Below, piece by piece: positions 7,840 to 15,724 of a DNA stretch of 39,785 bases. The position numbers and the translations under genes are program-made. Source of the stretch: Ectobacillus panaciterrae DSM 19096. Its GTDB lineage: Bacteria > Bacillota > Bacilli > Bacillales > Bacillaceae_G. The notes below the pieces were generated by a model, which had not been told where the DNA came from, ran no database searches, and saw nothing but the letters and a program-made list of their open reading frames with translations. The DNA is taken from positions 1 to 39,785 of the forward strand of contig NZ_AUMR01000052.1 in NCBI RefSeq assembly GCF_000430785.1, written 5' to 3'. Every line of letters starts with the position of its first letter. Within the stretch, counting starts at the first letter, position 1.

Positions 7840-7992
7840 TTTTTTATAAAGTAAGAAAGTATAAAATTCCGTGCTCTCTCCATTCTGTTCGCAGGATGCA
7901 CAAAGCTGTTTAGTAAAAAGACACAAGGGAGGGGCGAAGGGTTTGACCGCTACTATACTCGGCAGGAGCACTATGCCCATCTAAAAAGAATC
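7840..7992 (-). repeat. Intergenic repeat family C, copy 2
   Basis: On the minus strand it aligns with 3474-3642: CTTTTTAG start, GAGTATAGTAGCGGTCAAAC, TGTGTCTTTTTACTAAAC, AGAATGGAGAG and GGAATTTTATA. It is about 15-20 bp shorter in the middle, where C1 has its hairpin. It truncates repeat A copy 3. No gene is seen in 7560-8066; A1, A2, A3, C2 and the yutF terminator account for nearly all of it. Confidence 0.75.
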
Positions 7993-8029
7993 GGGTGGTT
8001 TTTGTCCGGTTTCTCTCATTTTTATCAAA

Positions 8030-8062
8030 AAAAGCATGACAGCTTATTCGTCATGCTTTTTA
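8030..8062 (-). terminator. Terminator of the NagD-like gene
   Basis: Perfect 11-bp stem AAAAGCATGAC/GTCATGCTTTT with a 9-nt loop and flanking A/T runs on both strands. Confidence 0.85.
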
Positions 8063-8066
8063 CGCC

Positions 8067-8837
8067 TTATATCTTCTCCAGCCACTCCGTCAAAGAATGA
8101 ATGACATGAGTAGGCTGTGTGTTATATTCTGTGAGCTTCTTCGGTGTTGTCACGCCCGTATGCACAAGGAGCGTATCTATACCTGCATCAATACCTGCCA
8201 AAATGTCCGTGTCGTAGTTATCTCCCACCATTAACGTATCTTCCTTACCGATGCCGATTACCTTCAGAGCTTGCTCCATAATGATGGACTCCGGCTTGCC
8301 TATAAAAACGGGCTGCACTTGTGTAGAAACCGCTACTACCGAGGTTAAAGACCCGTTGCCCGGCATCAAGCCCCGCTCAGTCGGAAGTGCAATATCTCCG
8401 TTTGTGGAAATGAAAACTGCGCCGCGCCGCACAGCCAAACAAGCCTTCGCAAGCTTTTCATACGTAATTTCACGGTCAATCCCCATAATCACATAATCCG
8501 GGTTTTCATCGTCAAACGTAAATCCTTTCTCTTCCAAAGCCGCTTGCAGCCCTTCTTCCCCAATCATGTAAATTGAAGCGTTCGGATTACGCTCGTAAAT
8601 ATAGTTAGCAGTCGCCATGCTTGTCGTGAAGATATGCTCCGGTGTTGCGGGAATATCGAGACTCATCAGCTTCCCCGCAACCTGCTCCGGCTTGCGGGAA
8701 GAGTTATTTGTGACAAATAAGTAGGGAATATTGTTTTCCGCTAATACCTTCACGAAATCGCTTGCCTCTTCAATTTTCTCTTCGCCCCGGTACATAGTTC
8801 CGTCCAAATCAATTAAATATGCTTTATATTTTTTCAT
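8067..8837 (-). CDS. yutF: HAD-superfamily phosphatase, NagD-like (YutF)
   Basis: A 256-aa class IIA haloacid dehalogenase-like hydrolase. Motif I is DLDGTMYRG (nucleophile D10, acid D12), motif II is FVTNNSS, and motif IV is MVGDNYDTDI with GKPES before it. Relatives dephosphorylate small sugar phosphates or nucleotides in the cytoplasm; the substrate cannot be read from the sequence. AAAGGAGC lies eight bases upstream of the ATG. Located between repeat clusters, on the same strand as yutE but separated from it by a terminator and repeat R2. Confidence 0.9.
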   Translation of the reverse strand: MKKYKAYLIDLDGTMYRGEEKIEEASDFVKVLAENNIPYLFVTNNSSRKPEQVAGKLMSLDIPATPEHIFTTSMATANYIYERNPNASIYMIGEEGLQAALEEKGFTFDDENPDYVIMGIDREITYEKLAKACLAVRRGAVFISTNGDIALPTERGLMPGNGSLTSVVAVSTQVQPVFIGKPESIIMEQALKVIGIGKEDTLMVGDNYDTDILAGIDAGIDTLLVHTGVTTPKKLTEYNTQPTHVIHSLTEWLEKI

Positions 8838-8895
8838 AATTTGATGCTCCTTTGTATGTATGCTCTCTTTTTATAATAACCTGTTTGTAAACAGA

Positions 8896-8924
8896 AAAAA
8901 ACGCTTTGGCACAAAGCGTTTTTT
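8896..8924 (-). terminator. Bidirectional terminator upstream of yutF
   Basis: Perfect 12-bp stem AAAAAACGCTTT/AAAGCGTTTTTT with a GGCAC loop. Lies between yutE (read through repeat R2) and yutF. Confidence 0.85.
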
Positions 8925-8970
8925 CCAGAATAAGGAATTGCAAAACCTGGGGCATGTCTAGCTCACCAGC

Positions 8971-9141
8971 TATATATGAGTGAATGATAATTTCGACATT
9001 TCCATGTGCTATGTGTAACAAAAAGGAAGTATGATATGCTTCTTCTCTCTGGTTTACCCTTGCATGAAACGAAAGGTTTAACCGCTTCCGCACGTCGCCG
9101 GATGATCTCTCCCCACTATCAACGGTTTTTTTATTCACTTG
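8971..9141 (-). repeat. Intergenic repeat family R, copy 2
   Basis: Left end TATATATGAGTGAAT and right end TTATTCACTT form the inverted ends. The core matches the other copies, for example AGATCATCCGGCGACGTGC and GGTAAACCAGAGAGAAGAAG on the minus strand. The right end lies only a few bases beyond the yutE stop codon. It fills the yutF-yutE gap together with the terminator at 8896. Confidence 0.85.
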
Positions 9142-9144
9142 TTC

Positions 9145-9585
9145 TTATGAATTCGTGAACGCGGATACAGGACCGAGCTCTTGCTCAAGATAGCGACGAA
9201 TACAGGCAGGATATGCTTGAATCGTGGCGATGTGTTCTTTTAATGTATCTAACACTTGTTCGTGCTGCATTTGAATATAATCTTGCACAAGTACTTTTCG
9301 CAGACGCACAATCGTTTTCAATTGTTCTCCTTCTTGTGCATCAACGACCTTTTCATCCATCAAAATCTCGATGATGTCTTCATAGCTGCCTGGATCGCGC
9401 ATAATAAATCCATCAATCATCGCATTCCCGACATCCAAAACAGAGTCTACCATTAAATGAGCGATACGCTCTAATGCATATTTTTCTATTGGTGTTGCAT
9501 ATTCTTCCGTAGATAAGAATACTTCTGTTGCTTGTTCTAAGCATTGCAGTGTTTGCTCAATTTTTCTGCGATCAACAAAGTACAT
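9145..9585 (-). CDS. yutE: DUF86/HepT-like protein (YutE)
   Basis: A 146-residue all-helical protein of the DUF86 (HepT-like) family. Conserved blocks ERIAHLMVDSVLDVGNAMI and FIMRDPGSYEDIIEIL are typical. HepT toxins of HepT/MntA modules use an R-x4-H-x-Y active site; here the same place reads RKVLVQDY, with glutamine for histidine, and no MntA-like nucleotidyltransferase is adjacent. A toxin role is therefore unlikely. GAGGGTGA precedes the ATG by four bases. Same relative position as B. subtilis yutE. Confidence 0.82.
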   Translation of the reverse strand: MYFVDRRKIEQTLQCLEQATEVFLSTEEYATPIEKYALERIAHLMVDSVLDVGNAMIDGFIMRDPGSYEDIIEILMDEKVVDAQEGEQLKTIVRLRKVLVQDYIQMQHEQVLDTLKEHIATIQAYPACIRRYLEQELGPVSAFTNS

Positions 9586-9745
9586 ATCGTCACCCTCTAA
9601 CTGGAAATTAAAGCACTTTCAATAAACTTTCATCCTTATTGTACTTCTTTACCAGTAAAAAATCGACTATTTTCCAAATTCCCCTTTTCTTTTTTCTCTG
9701 TTATAGTTGTAATGGTTGGATTTCTGAAATTGGAGGAATGTCATT

Positions 9746-10717
9746 TTGGATCGTGAACTAGCGTTAGAAATTGTTCGGGTAACAGAAGCCGCTGCTCTTG
9801 CTTCTGCTCAATGGATGGGACGTGGCAAGAAAAATGAAGCAGACGATGCAGCTACAACCGCCATGCGTACCATGTTTGATTCTGTGAACATGGCTGGAAC
9901 AGTCGTTATCGGAGAAGGCGAGCTTGATGAAGCGCCGATGCTGTATATTGGAGAAAAATTAGGGACAGGCAACGGACCGGAAGTGGATATTGCTGTTGAT
10001 CCGTTGGAAGGTACAAATATTGTCGCAAAGGGACATGCGAACGCAATGGCTGTTATCGCTATCGCGGATAAAGGCAATTTGCTGCATGCACCGGATATGT
10101 ATATGGAAAAAATCGCAGTCGGGCCGAACGCGGCTGGGAAAATCAGCTTGGATGATCCGATTGAAACAACAATTGAAATTGTAGCAGAAGCAAACAATAA
10201 GCGTATTCGTGATTTAACGGTTATCATTCAGGAGCGCGATCGCCATCAAGAACTAATCGACCGCATTCGTGCCAAAGGAGCACGCGTAAAGCTGTTTGGA
10301 GACGGCGACGTGGGTGCTTCTATCGCAACGGCGCTGCAATGGACAGGCATTGATTTATTTGTCGGCACCGGCGGCGCACCGGAAGGCGTAATTTCTGCCG
10401 CTGCTTTAAAATGCTTAGGCGGAGAAATGCAGGCTCGCCTCGTTCCCATGAATGAAGAGGAGGAAGTACGCTGCCGCCGCATGGGCCTTGAAGATCCTCG
10501 CCAGCTTCTGCACATGGAAGACTTAGTAGCAGGCGATGACGCAATTTTCGCAGCAACAGGTGTATCCTCTGGCGAAATGTTAGAAGGAGTAAAGTTCCTT
10601 GGAGGAAACTTGGTAGAGACACACTCCATCGTTATGCGCGCCAAAACAAAAACAGTGCGCTACGTAAAAGCGCACCATCATTTAGATCATAAGCCTTACC
10701 TAAACTTAAACATCTAA
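9746..10717 (+). CDS. glpX: Fructose-1,6-bisphosphatase class II (GlpX)
   Basis: A 323-aa GlpX enzyme that hydrolyses fructose 1,6-bisphosphate to fructose 6-phosphate in gluconeogenesis (cytoplasm, Mn/Mg-dependent). Signature segments: [15 protein letters not shown] (about 56-70), DPLEGT (85-90, metal and phosphate site), GDGDVGASI, and [20 protein letters not shown]. The start is TTG at 9746 with GGAGGA about nine bases upstream; the nearby ATG is out of frame. Length is standard. It is followed after 14 bp by the DUF3055 gene, which is probably cotranscribed. Confidence 0.95.
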   Translation: MDRELALEIVRVTEAAALASAQWMGRGKKNEADDAATTAMRTMFDSVNMAGTVVIGEGELDEAPMLYIGEKLGTGNGPEVDIAVDPLEGTNIVAKGHANAMAVIAIADKGNLLHAPDMYMEKIAVGPNAAGKISLDDPIETTIEIVAEANNKRIRDLTVIIQERDRHQELIDRIRAKGARVKLFGDGDVGASIATALQWTGIDLFVGTGGAPEGVISAAALKCLGGEMQARLVPMNEEEEVRCRRMGLEDPRQLLHMEDLVAGDDAIFAATGVSSGEMLEGVKFLGGNLVETHSIVMRAKTKTVRYVKAHHHLDHKPYLNLNI

Positions 10718-10731
10718 AGGAGCGGGGAAAT

Positions 10732-10998
10732 ATGGGAGAACGTTTTTTTCTGTATGATGATACGATTGCAACACAAACGCGTTTCATAAGCTTTATGGGG
10801 GAAAGTCAGCGCCATGACTTGGCATTGATGTTCTCTGACCGCTATTACGGCAAAGTATTGGTTCTTGATATTCTAAGAAACAAATTCGCCATTATCGGTA
10901 AGGATGATTTGGACGAACCTGGCTATTTAGAATTCGCTTATAACCTGGATGAGGAAACAGCGGAAGAGCTTCGTTTGTTCTTGTATGAAGTGATCTAA
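10732..10998 (+). CDS. DUF3055-family protein
   Basis: An 88-aa cytoplasmic protein that I assign to DUF3055 from its overall sequence (FLYDDTIATQTRFISFMGE and YYGKVLVLDILRNKFAIIG). Function is unknown. AAAGGAG lies before the ATG, and the 14-bp distance to glpX implies one transcript. Repeat A copy 4 begins right after its stop codon, just as A1 begins at the yutG stop. Confidence 0.8.
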   Translation: MGERFFLYDDTIATQTRFISFMGESQRHDLALMFSDRYYGKVLVLDILRNKFAIIGKDDLDEPGYLEFAYNLDEETAEELRLFLYEVI

Positions 10999-10999
10999 G

Positions 11000-11247
11000 A
11001 AAAGCGCAGCCTTCGAGGTGCAGAACCAGAGGTTCTCCGCCCTTAAAGGCGTTTTTTGCCTTTATCCCGCTCTAAGCGTCCGTAACTTAGATGTTTAGAC
11101 AAGGTAGACAAACGGACGCTAAGAGCCCGATTGATTCAACTAACATCTGTGGAGGAAAAACACCTCCACAGATGAAGTTTCATCTTATGCGGCGGAGGTT
11201 CTCTGGTGGCAGCACCTAGCCGGCGGAGCTGGACACCAAGAAAAGCG
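11000..11247. repeat. Structured repeat family A, copy 4, interrupted
   Basis: Same hairpin as A1: AGGTGC (11016) with GCACCT (11212), CCAGAG (11026) with CTCTGG (11201), GTT/GTT loop, and apical AAAGGC/GCCTTT (11045/11058). The inner stem here is CTCCGCC (11035) with GGCGGAG (11191), a compensated change relative to A1. About 120 bp of other sequence (11064-11187) is inserted between the apical stem and the right arm. With the yutD terminator it accounts for the gap 10999-11325. Confidence 0.85.
11064..11187. mobile_element. Two-hairpin element inserted in repeat A4
   Basis: Contains a 15-bp stem with one mismatch (11069-11083 with 11112-11126, GCGTCCGT/ACGGACGC core) and a perfect 12-bp stem (11144-11155 with 11163-11174, CATCTGTGGAGG). 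A TTTAT at its left edge and CTTAT at its right may be an imperfect target duplication. From memory its second hairpin resembles a repeat common in B. cereus-group genomes; I could not verify that. Confidence 0.6.
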
Positions 11248-11292
11248 GAGCCGTTTAGAAACATCTTAAAACTTTAGACTTACTTATCCTTA

Positions 11293-11334
11293 CAAAATAA
11301 AGCGTGCAAGCTAAGCTTGCACGCTTTATTTTTT
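11293..11334 (-). terminator. Terminator of yutD
   Basis: 17-bp perfect stem (11294-11310 with 11316-11332), loop CTAAG, T-rich on both sides. It overlaps the yutD stop codon. Confidence 0.88.
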
Positions 11335-11625
11335 CACCTTTTTCAGGACAAAATGCGCACATCCGAAATTACAGAATTCGTATAAATACTCCGATAACGT
11401 GCTGATGCGTGTGTCATAGGTGGCACGCTGATTCTGATCATCAAAAAAACCTCGAAGGCGAAGCTGGTTGTAGCCCCAGTCCCCTACAATGTAATCATAT
11501 TTATTTAAAATTTCCGCATAGCGATCTTTAAACGCTTCCTCGTTAAAACCATTGCGGTACTCCTGTACGATTTCATAGCACATATTATTTACAAAAACGT
11601 TTTTCTTCACCTCATGCTTTTCCAT
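11326..11625 (-). CDS. yutD: YutD-like DUF1027 protein
   Basis: A small conserved Firmicute protein (99 aa from the ATG at 11625). The motif YDYIVGDWGYNQLRLRGFF is characteristic of YutD. Function is unknown. AAAGGA lies eleven bases before this ATG; a TTG three codons upstream (11634) is an alternative but sits almost on the RBS. Divergent from the lipoprotein gene yutC, as in Bacillus. Confidence 0.88.
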   Translation of the reverse strand: MEKHEVKKNVFVNNMCYEIVQEYRNGFNEEAFKDRYAEILNKYDYIVGDWGYNQLRLRGFFDDQNQRATYDTRISTLSEYLYEFCNFGCAHFVLKKVKK

Positions 11626-11745
11626 CTTCCGCAAATTCCTTTCTGAACAGTATTATCCTAATCCTATCACAAAGAAGGGCAGCCAACAATTTCTAAGTTG
11701 AAAAAGTCCCTCATGACAAATGATAAGGATAAGGAGGTGGAACCA

Positions 11746-12372
11746 TTGAGAAAATTTCTGGCTGTGATAATCTCCAGTTTCTCGTTGCTCACGGCATGCC
11801 AAGCGAACAATGCCGCTGCAGTGAAGAAAAAAGATGTCCTTAAACAAGAAGAGGGAAGCAGCGTCCTTCTTTCCAATAAAAAGGACATTTATGAAAGAAA
11901 ACCGCTGACAGGTAAACGCAATGCAGATTACAGCACAACGAAAATGGGTTATTCCCGTATGCAAAAAAGCAATGTGACAAGCGCGAATGATACGAGCCGC
12001 ATTGCTTATGTAAATCGCGGAAACCTTGCGAATATCATTACCGACCTGGAAGTAAAACTGCCTGACGTAACAGATGCCGCTACACTTGTAACAGACGATG
12101 AAATCTTTGTTGTATATCGCGCCAATACAACGGATCCGAAGCTCGTTGCAGACCAAGTGAAAAAGACCGCACTTTCGGTCGTACCAAGCTACTATCACGT
12201 ATACGTATCTACAGAAACAAAGCTTATGTCTCAAATGGAAGGACTAAAATCCGGCAGACTCAACGACAAAGAGTATACACAAACGCTTGATATGCTTATT
12301 ACAGAAATGCAAAAAAATCCACATATTAACAATCAGCAAAGTGACACCATGCACAACATGATCAATAAATGA
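11746..12372 (+). CDS. yutC: YhcN/YlaJ-family sporulation lipoprotein (YutC)
   Basis: A 208-aa predicted lipoprotein. I choose the TTG at 11746: AAGGAGGTGG lies five bases upstream and it yields a proper type II signal peptide (RKFLAVIISSFSLLTAC, lipidated cysteine at residue 18). The frame upstream of it is open but would bury the signal. The body (NRGNLANIITDLEVKLPDVTDAATLVTDDEIFVVY) matches the YhcN/YlaJ family of forespore-associated lipoproteins. It would be anchored outside the membrane. Role in spores is inferred from the family. Confidence 0.83.
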   Translation: MRKFLAVIISSFSLLTACQANNAAAVKKKDVLKQEEGSSVLLSNKKDIYERKPLTGKRNADYSTTKMGYSRMQKSNVTSANDTSRIAYVNRGNLANIITDLEVKLPDVTDAATLVTDDEIFVVYRANTTDPKLVADQVKKTALSVVPSYYHVYVSTETKLMSQMEGLKSGRLNDKEYTQTLDMLITEMQKNPHINNQQSDTMHNMINK

Positions 12373-12404
12373 ACAAGCAGCTGAGTAATCAGCTGCTTGT
12401 TTTT
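12372..12404 (+). terminator. Terminator after yutC (bidirectional)
   Basis: 13-bp perfect stem AACAAGCAGCTGA/TCAGCTGCTTGTT with a GTAA tetraloop and T-run. Lies between yutC and convergent lipA. Confidence 0.88.
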
Positions 12405-12416
12405 CGAATCGAAAGC

Positions 12417-13313
12417 TTAGTTAGCTTGGACGCTGTTTTCTTGCGCGGATTTTACTTGCTCATCTGCATGGTAAGAAGAACGAACGAGCGGGCCAGCTTC
12501 ACAGTGACTGAAGCCTTTGCTTAATGCAATCTCCTTCAGCTCCGCGAACTCGGCAGGCGTCCAGTACTTTACAACCGGCAAATGCTTTTTAGAAGGCTGC
12601 AAGTATTGTCCAAGCGTAAGGATATTTACGTTGTTTGCACGCAAATCATCCATTGCTTCAATAATCTCTTCTTTCGTTTCGCCAAGACCAATCATGATGC
12701 TGGATTTCGTCGGAATGTCCGGCTGCATTTCTTTCGCGCGGCGCAAAAATTCAAGAGAACGGTCATACTTCGCTCTTGCGCGAACGCGGTCTGATAAGCG
12801 GCGAACCGTTTCAATATTATGGTTTAAAATATCCGGGCGTGCATCCATCAGCATTTTCAGGTTTTCGTATACGCCGCCCATATCAGACGGAAGAACTTCG
12901 ATGGATGTGAATGGATTTTTACGGCGTACTGCACGAACAGTTTCAGCGAATACACCGGCACCTCCGTCTTTTAAATCATCACGTGCTACTGCTGTAATGA
13001 CGACGTGCTTTAAATTCATGTCTACAACAGAATCTGCCACGCGCTCCGGCTCTTGCAGGTCAAGCTCTGTCGGCAAGCCCGTTTTCACGGCACAGAAACG
13101 GCAGGCACGTGTACAAGTATCGCCTAAAATCATGAACGTAGCTGTGCGTCGAACGGCCCAGCACTCATGAATATTCGGACACTTTGCTTCCTCACATACC
13201 GTATGCAGCTTCTCAGACCGCATCATACGTTTTAAATCGTTATAATTTTCATTCGTATTCAATTTGATTTTCAACCATTCCGGTTTACGCATATGCTCAG
13301 TTGCTTTTGTCAT
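12417..13313 (-). CDS. lipA: Lipoyl synthase
   Basis: A 298-aa radical SAM enzyme that inserts two sulfurs into octanoyl groups on lipoyl domains. The radical SAM cluster motif CTRACRFC (C67, C71, C74) and the N-terminal auxiliary cluster motif C40-x4-C45-x5-C51 ([12 protein letters not shown]) are both complete. The ATG at 13313 has GCGGAGTG upstream and gives the normal N-terminus; the frame is open 24 codons further but without family support. It depends on Fe-S assembly (SUF operon here), and GcvH at 32815 is a plausible substrate. Confidence 0.96.
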   Translation of the reverse strand: MTKATEHMRKPEWLKIKLNTNENYNDLKRMMRSEKLHTVCEEAKCPNIHECWAVRRTATFMILGDTCTRACRFCAVKTGLPTELDLQEPERVADSVVDMNLKHVVITAVARDDLKDGGAGVFAETVRAVRRKNPFTSIEVLPSDMGGVYENLKMLMDARPDILNHNIETVRRLSDRVRARAKYDRSLEFLRRAKEMQPDIPTKSSIMIGLGETKEEIIEAMDDLRANNVNILTLGQYLQPSKKHLPVVKYWTPAEFAELKEIALSKGFSHCEAGPLVRSSYHADEQVKSAQENSVQAN

Positions 13314-13488
13314 ATTAATCACTCCGCACTCTAGAATAGCTCGTTTCACTTCTTCCACTTTAACATATATATTGCAGAGAAACAAAAGGAAATGCTCAAT
13401 TATAGCATTTTACCATTCATTTACTATTATGAAATAGCGTGTAAATCTCACACTATAGATAGCAACGCCTTGGAAAGGAGATTATTCT

Positions 13489-14532
13489 GTGTTAAAAAAA
13501 CTGTTCCTTCTCATCTGCATTAGTTTGCTTCTCCCTTTGGGAAAAGTATACGGAGAATATGATGAGCATTTGATTTATAAAGAGTTTGACCCGCAAACTG
13601 TTTACGGGCAGTATGATCCGCAAGCTGTCTATAAAGAAAGAATGGCTTTATATAAAGAAATGGAAGCAATCTCGTTCGTACCTTGGGAATATTATGCAGC
13701 AGTTGATCAATATGAGCGAAATGTACGCGCGGTAAGGCGGGATATACCTAAAAAAGAAAACGGTGTAATCTCTATTTATTTCAAGCCGGAAATATGGAGC
13801 GGACTTATCAACCCCAATACGAATGACAAAAATCCATACACAATAGGACTATTTGGGGGTATCGGCTTAGACGGCGATGGTGACGGCTACGCAGATCAAA
13901 CAAACGATAGGGATGTTCTTTACACAATGGCCACCATCCTGAGTCATTTCGGAAACGACCGTGACCACATTAAAATTATGCTGTGGGAACATTACAAACG
14001 GGCAAAAACAGTCGAAATAATTACAGGCTTTGCGAGAATGTACAAGCATTACGGCCGGATCGATATTGAAGGAAACGCATTCCCAATGCCGATTTACAGC
14101 ACGCACAGCTACCGCAGCACATTCGGGGCCCGCCGGAGCTTCGGCGGACGGCGCATGCATGAGGGAACAGACATTTTTGCCGGATACGGAGTGCCGGTTC
14201 GTGCCACTTGCTATGGCATTATTGAATTAAAGGGATGGAATCGTCTTGGCGGCTGGCGCATCGGCATCCGCGATTTACAAAACAACTATCATTACTACGC
14301 CCATTTAGGCGGATTCTCAAAGGAAGTGCAGGTAGGCCAAATTGTGGAACCAGGCAAAGTCATCGGCTTTGTAGGAAGCACAGGATACGGTCCTCCCGGC
14401 ACATCCGGCAAATTCCCTCCGCATCTGCACTATGGAATGTATAAAGATAATGGCTATACAGAGTGGGCATATGATCCGTATATCCATCTGGCAAACTGGG
14501 AGCGGCAAGAGCGCTTGCAAAAAAGGAAATAA
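13489..14532 (+). CDS. lytH: M23 metallopeptidase, LytH/YunA type
   Basis: A 347-aa secreted or membrane-tethered endopeptidase with an N-terminal hydrophobic segment (KKLFLLICISLLLPLGKVYG) and a C-terminal LytM/M23 domain. Zinc ligands are visible: H224 and D228 in RMHEGTD, then H312-x-H314 in PPHLHYG. In B. subtilis, LytH is an L-Ala-D-Glu endopeptidase acting on spore cortex peptidoglycan. The start is GTG with AAAGGAG eight bases upstream. Just after the signal there are near-repeats of a YDPQxVY motif (residues about 23-50). Flanked by yunB, as in Bacillus. Confidence 0.9.
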   Translation: MLKKLFLLICISLLLPLGKVYGEYDEHLIYKEFDPQTVYGQYDPQAVYKERMALYKEMEAISFVPWEYYAAVDQYERNVRAVRRDIPKKENGVISIYFKPEIWSGLINPNTNDKNPYTIGLFGGIGLDGDGDGYADQTNDRDVLYTMATILSHFGNDRDHIKIMLWEHYKRAKTVEIITGFARMYKHYGRIDIEGNAFPMPIYSTHSYRSTFGARRSFGGRRMHEGTDIFAGYGVPVRATCYGIIELKGWNRLGGWRIGIRDLQNNYHYYAHLGGFSKEVQVGQIVEPGKVIGFVGSTGYGPPGTSGKFPPHLHYGMYKDNGYTEWAYDPYIHLANWERQERLQKRK

Positions 14533-14536
14533 GAAG

Positions 14537-14568
14537 CTGAGCACGGGAACCGTGCTCAGTTCTTTTTT
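14537..14568 (+). terminator. Terminator after lytH
   Basis: 10-bp perfect stem CTGAGCACGG/CCGTGCTCAG with a GAA loop and TTCTTTTTT; convergent with yunB, whose last codons it overlaps on the 3' side. Confidence 0.85.
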
Positions 14569-15320
14569 GGTGCAGGCAGAGCGGGACTCGCTCCTTCTTT
14601 TCCGCCGTTATAATAATCCGGAACTTTTCCTTGAATAACATGAAGCGCAACTGGCACATCTGTTTTGACAACTGTTTCCTTTGTCTCAAATGGGATGATA
14701 ACCTGCATGGTCACCTCTACTTCCACTAAAACTTCTACCGCTGTAGTATTAATGCCGTATGCTTTTATATTAGGCTTGACATTCGTACGTACATGCCCAA
14801 TTGTTGTAAAAGATACGGGAATTTTCGGTCCTAAATTTCCTATTAATGCATTCTTTGTAATTTGCCCAAGCGGGACGGCAAATAGAACTCCGTCATTCTT
14901 TAGATTCTTAGCTAGATTGATGTTCGAATCGCCATGAATGCCAAGCTTCTCTGTTTCTCCTCGCTCTGCCATGTTTAAATACTTCTCTACGGATGCAGTA
15001 ATGGAAGTAGAGATTGAATTGACAATCTCCGCATTGACATCAATAGCAGAAACACTGCCTTGATTATCTGTTTGCGCTGTAATCAGTTTGTCGACTTGAA
15101 ACCCTTTTTTAACTTCTTCGTTTACTGCCTTCGTAATGATAAGCGTAGCAAGACGATTCGTTTCCATCTTTGCATATGTCATCAGCGTCGGTTCAATGCT
15201 TTTGTTAATAATCCACAGTCCTTGAATTGTTAAAATTAAAAAAATAAAAAATGAAATGGCTAACACATGCCGAAACGGGAGCGGCCCTCGCCGAAAGCGT
15301 GATGTACGAAATGTGCGCAA
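14556..15320 (-). CDS. yunB: Sporulation protein YunB
   Basis: A 254-aa protein with one N-terminal transmembrane segment (HVLAISFFIFLILTIQGLW, about residues 18-36) and an extracytoplasmic body. The body includes the YunB-like core INLAKNLKNDGVLFAVPLGQ and GPKIPVSFTTIGHVRTNVKP. It is a sigma-E-controlled sporulation protein in B. subtilis (family knowledge); the mechanism is unknown. The start appears to be TTG at 15320 with GGGGGGA six bases upstream. The N-terminus is rich in arginine. Same strand as yunC and yunD. Confidence 0.85.
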   Translation of the reverse strand: MRTFRTSRFRRGPLPFRHVLAISFFIFLILTIQGLWIINKSIEPTLMTYAKMETNRLATLIITKAVNEEVKKGFQVDKLITAQTDNQGSVSAIDVNAEIVNSISTSITASVEKYLNMAERGETEKLGIHGDSNINLAKNLKNDGVLFAVPLGQITKNALIGNLGPKIPVSFTTIGHVRTNVKPNIKAYGINTTAVEVLVEVEVTMQVIIPFETKETVVKTDVPVALHVIQGKVPDYYNGGKEGASPALPAPKKN

Positions 15321-15370
15321 AAAAATCCCCCCTTCTTACTCCATATGTATGCAAGAGAGGGGGACAATAT

Positions 15371-15673
15371 CTAAATCATTTTCAACAATGCGTCTCTGCC
15401 GATAGTACCAGCTGTTATGCCGAGATGTTCCGCTTCATATGTGACGGACTCTAACGGCGCATCAAGAAGCTGCTCGATTGTACGCACGCCTACAGCTCTC
15501 CCTGCAATAATGCCGCGATCCTTCAGCTTTTCATTTAAAAGCGCCACATCGAGGGCACCGCACATAATATATCCTTTATCGCTCATTACGGCCAATAGGT
15601 TCGTTTTTGGCAGCTGTACGCTTACTGCTAAAAATGTATGTCCTTCAATTATAATCGGTTCTAAAGCCATCAT
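15371..15673 (-). CDS. yunC: YunC-like DUF1805 protein
   Basis: A 100-aa protein with the DUF1805 pattern KTNLLAVMSDKGYIMCGALDVALLNEKLKDRGIIAGRAVGVRTIEQLL. Function is unknown. A GAGGAG box lies upstream of the double ATG. It sits between yunD and yunB on the same strand, as in B. subtilis. Confidence 0.88.
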   Translation of the reverse strand: MMALEPIIIEGHTFLAVSVQLPKTNLLAVMSDKGYIMCGALDVALLNEKLKDRGIIAGRAVGVRTIEQLLDAPLESVTYEAEHLGITAGTIGRDALLKMI

Positions 15674-15724
15674 ACTTCTTCACACTCCTCTCCCTCTATC
15701 TGTATGAAGAGGAAAAACTGTGTG

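Noticed and set aside
7583-7849. An 88-codon open frame on the plus strand after yutG
   Set aside because: It lies wholly within the A1-A2 repeat structure, has no RBS, and its repeated peptide RSWTPRKA simply translates the element ends.
8824-9138. A 104-codon frame on the minus strand upstream of yutF
   Set aside because: It covers repeat R2, a terminator and the yutF RBS; no protein family likeness.
9145-9585. HepT/MntA toxin-antitoxin module
   Set aside because: No adjacent nucleotidyltransferase and the HepT histidine is replaced by glutamine; treated as the housekeeping YutE protein.
11653-12234. A 193-codon minus-strand frame opposite yutC
   Set aside because: Antisense to a well-supported lipoprotein gene, no RBS, and a cysteine/phenylalanine-rich composition typical of shadow frames.
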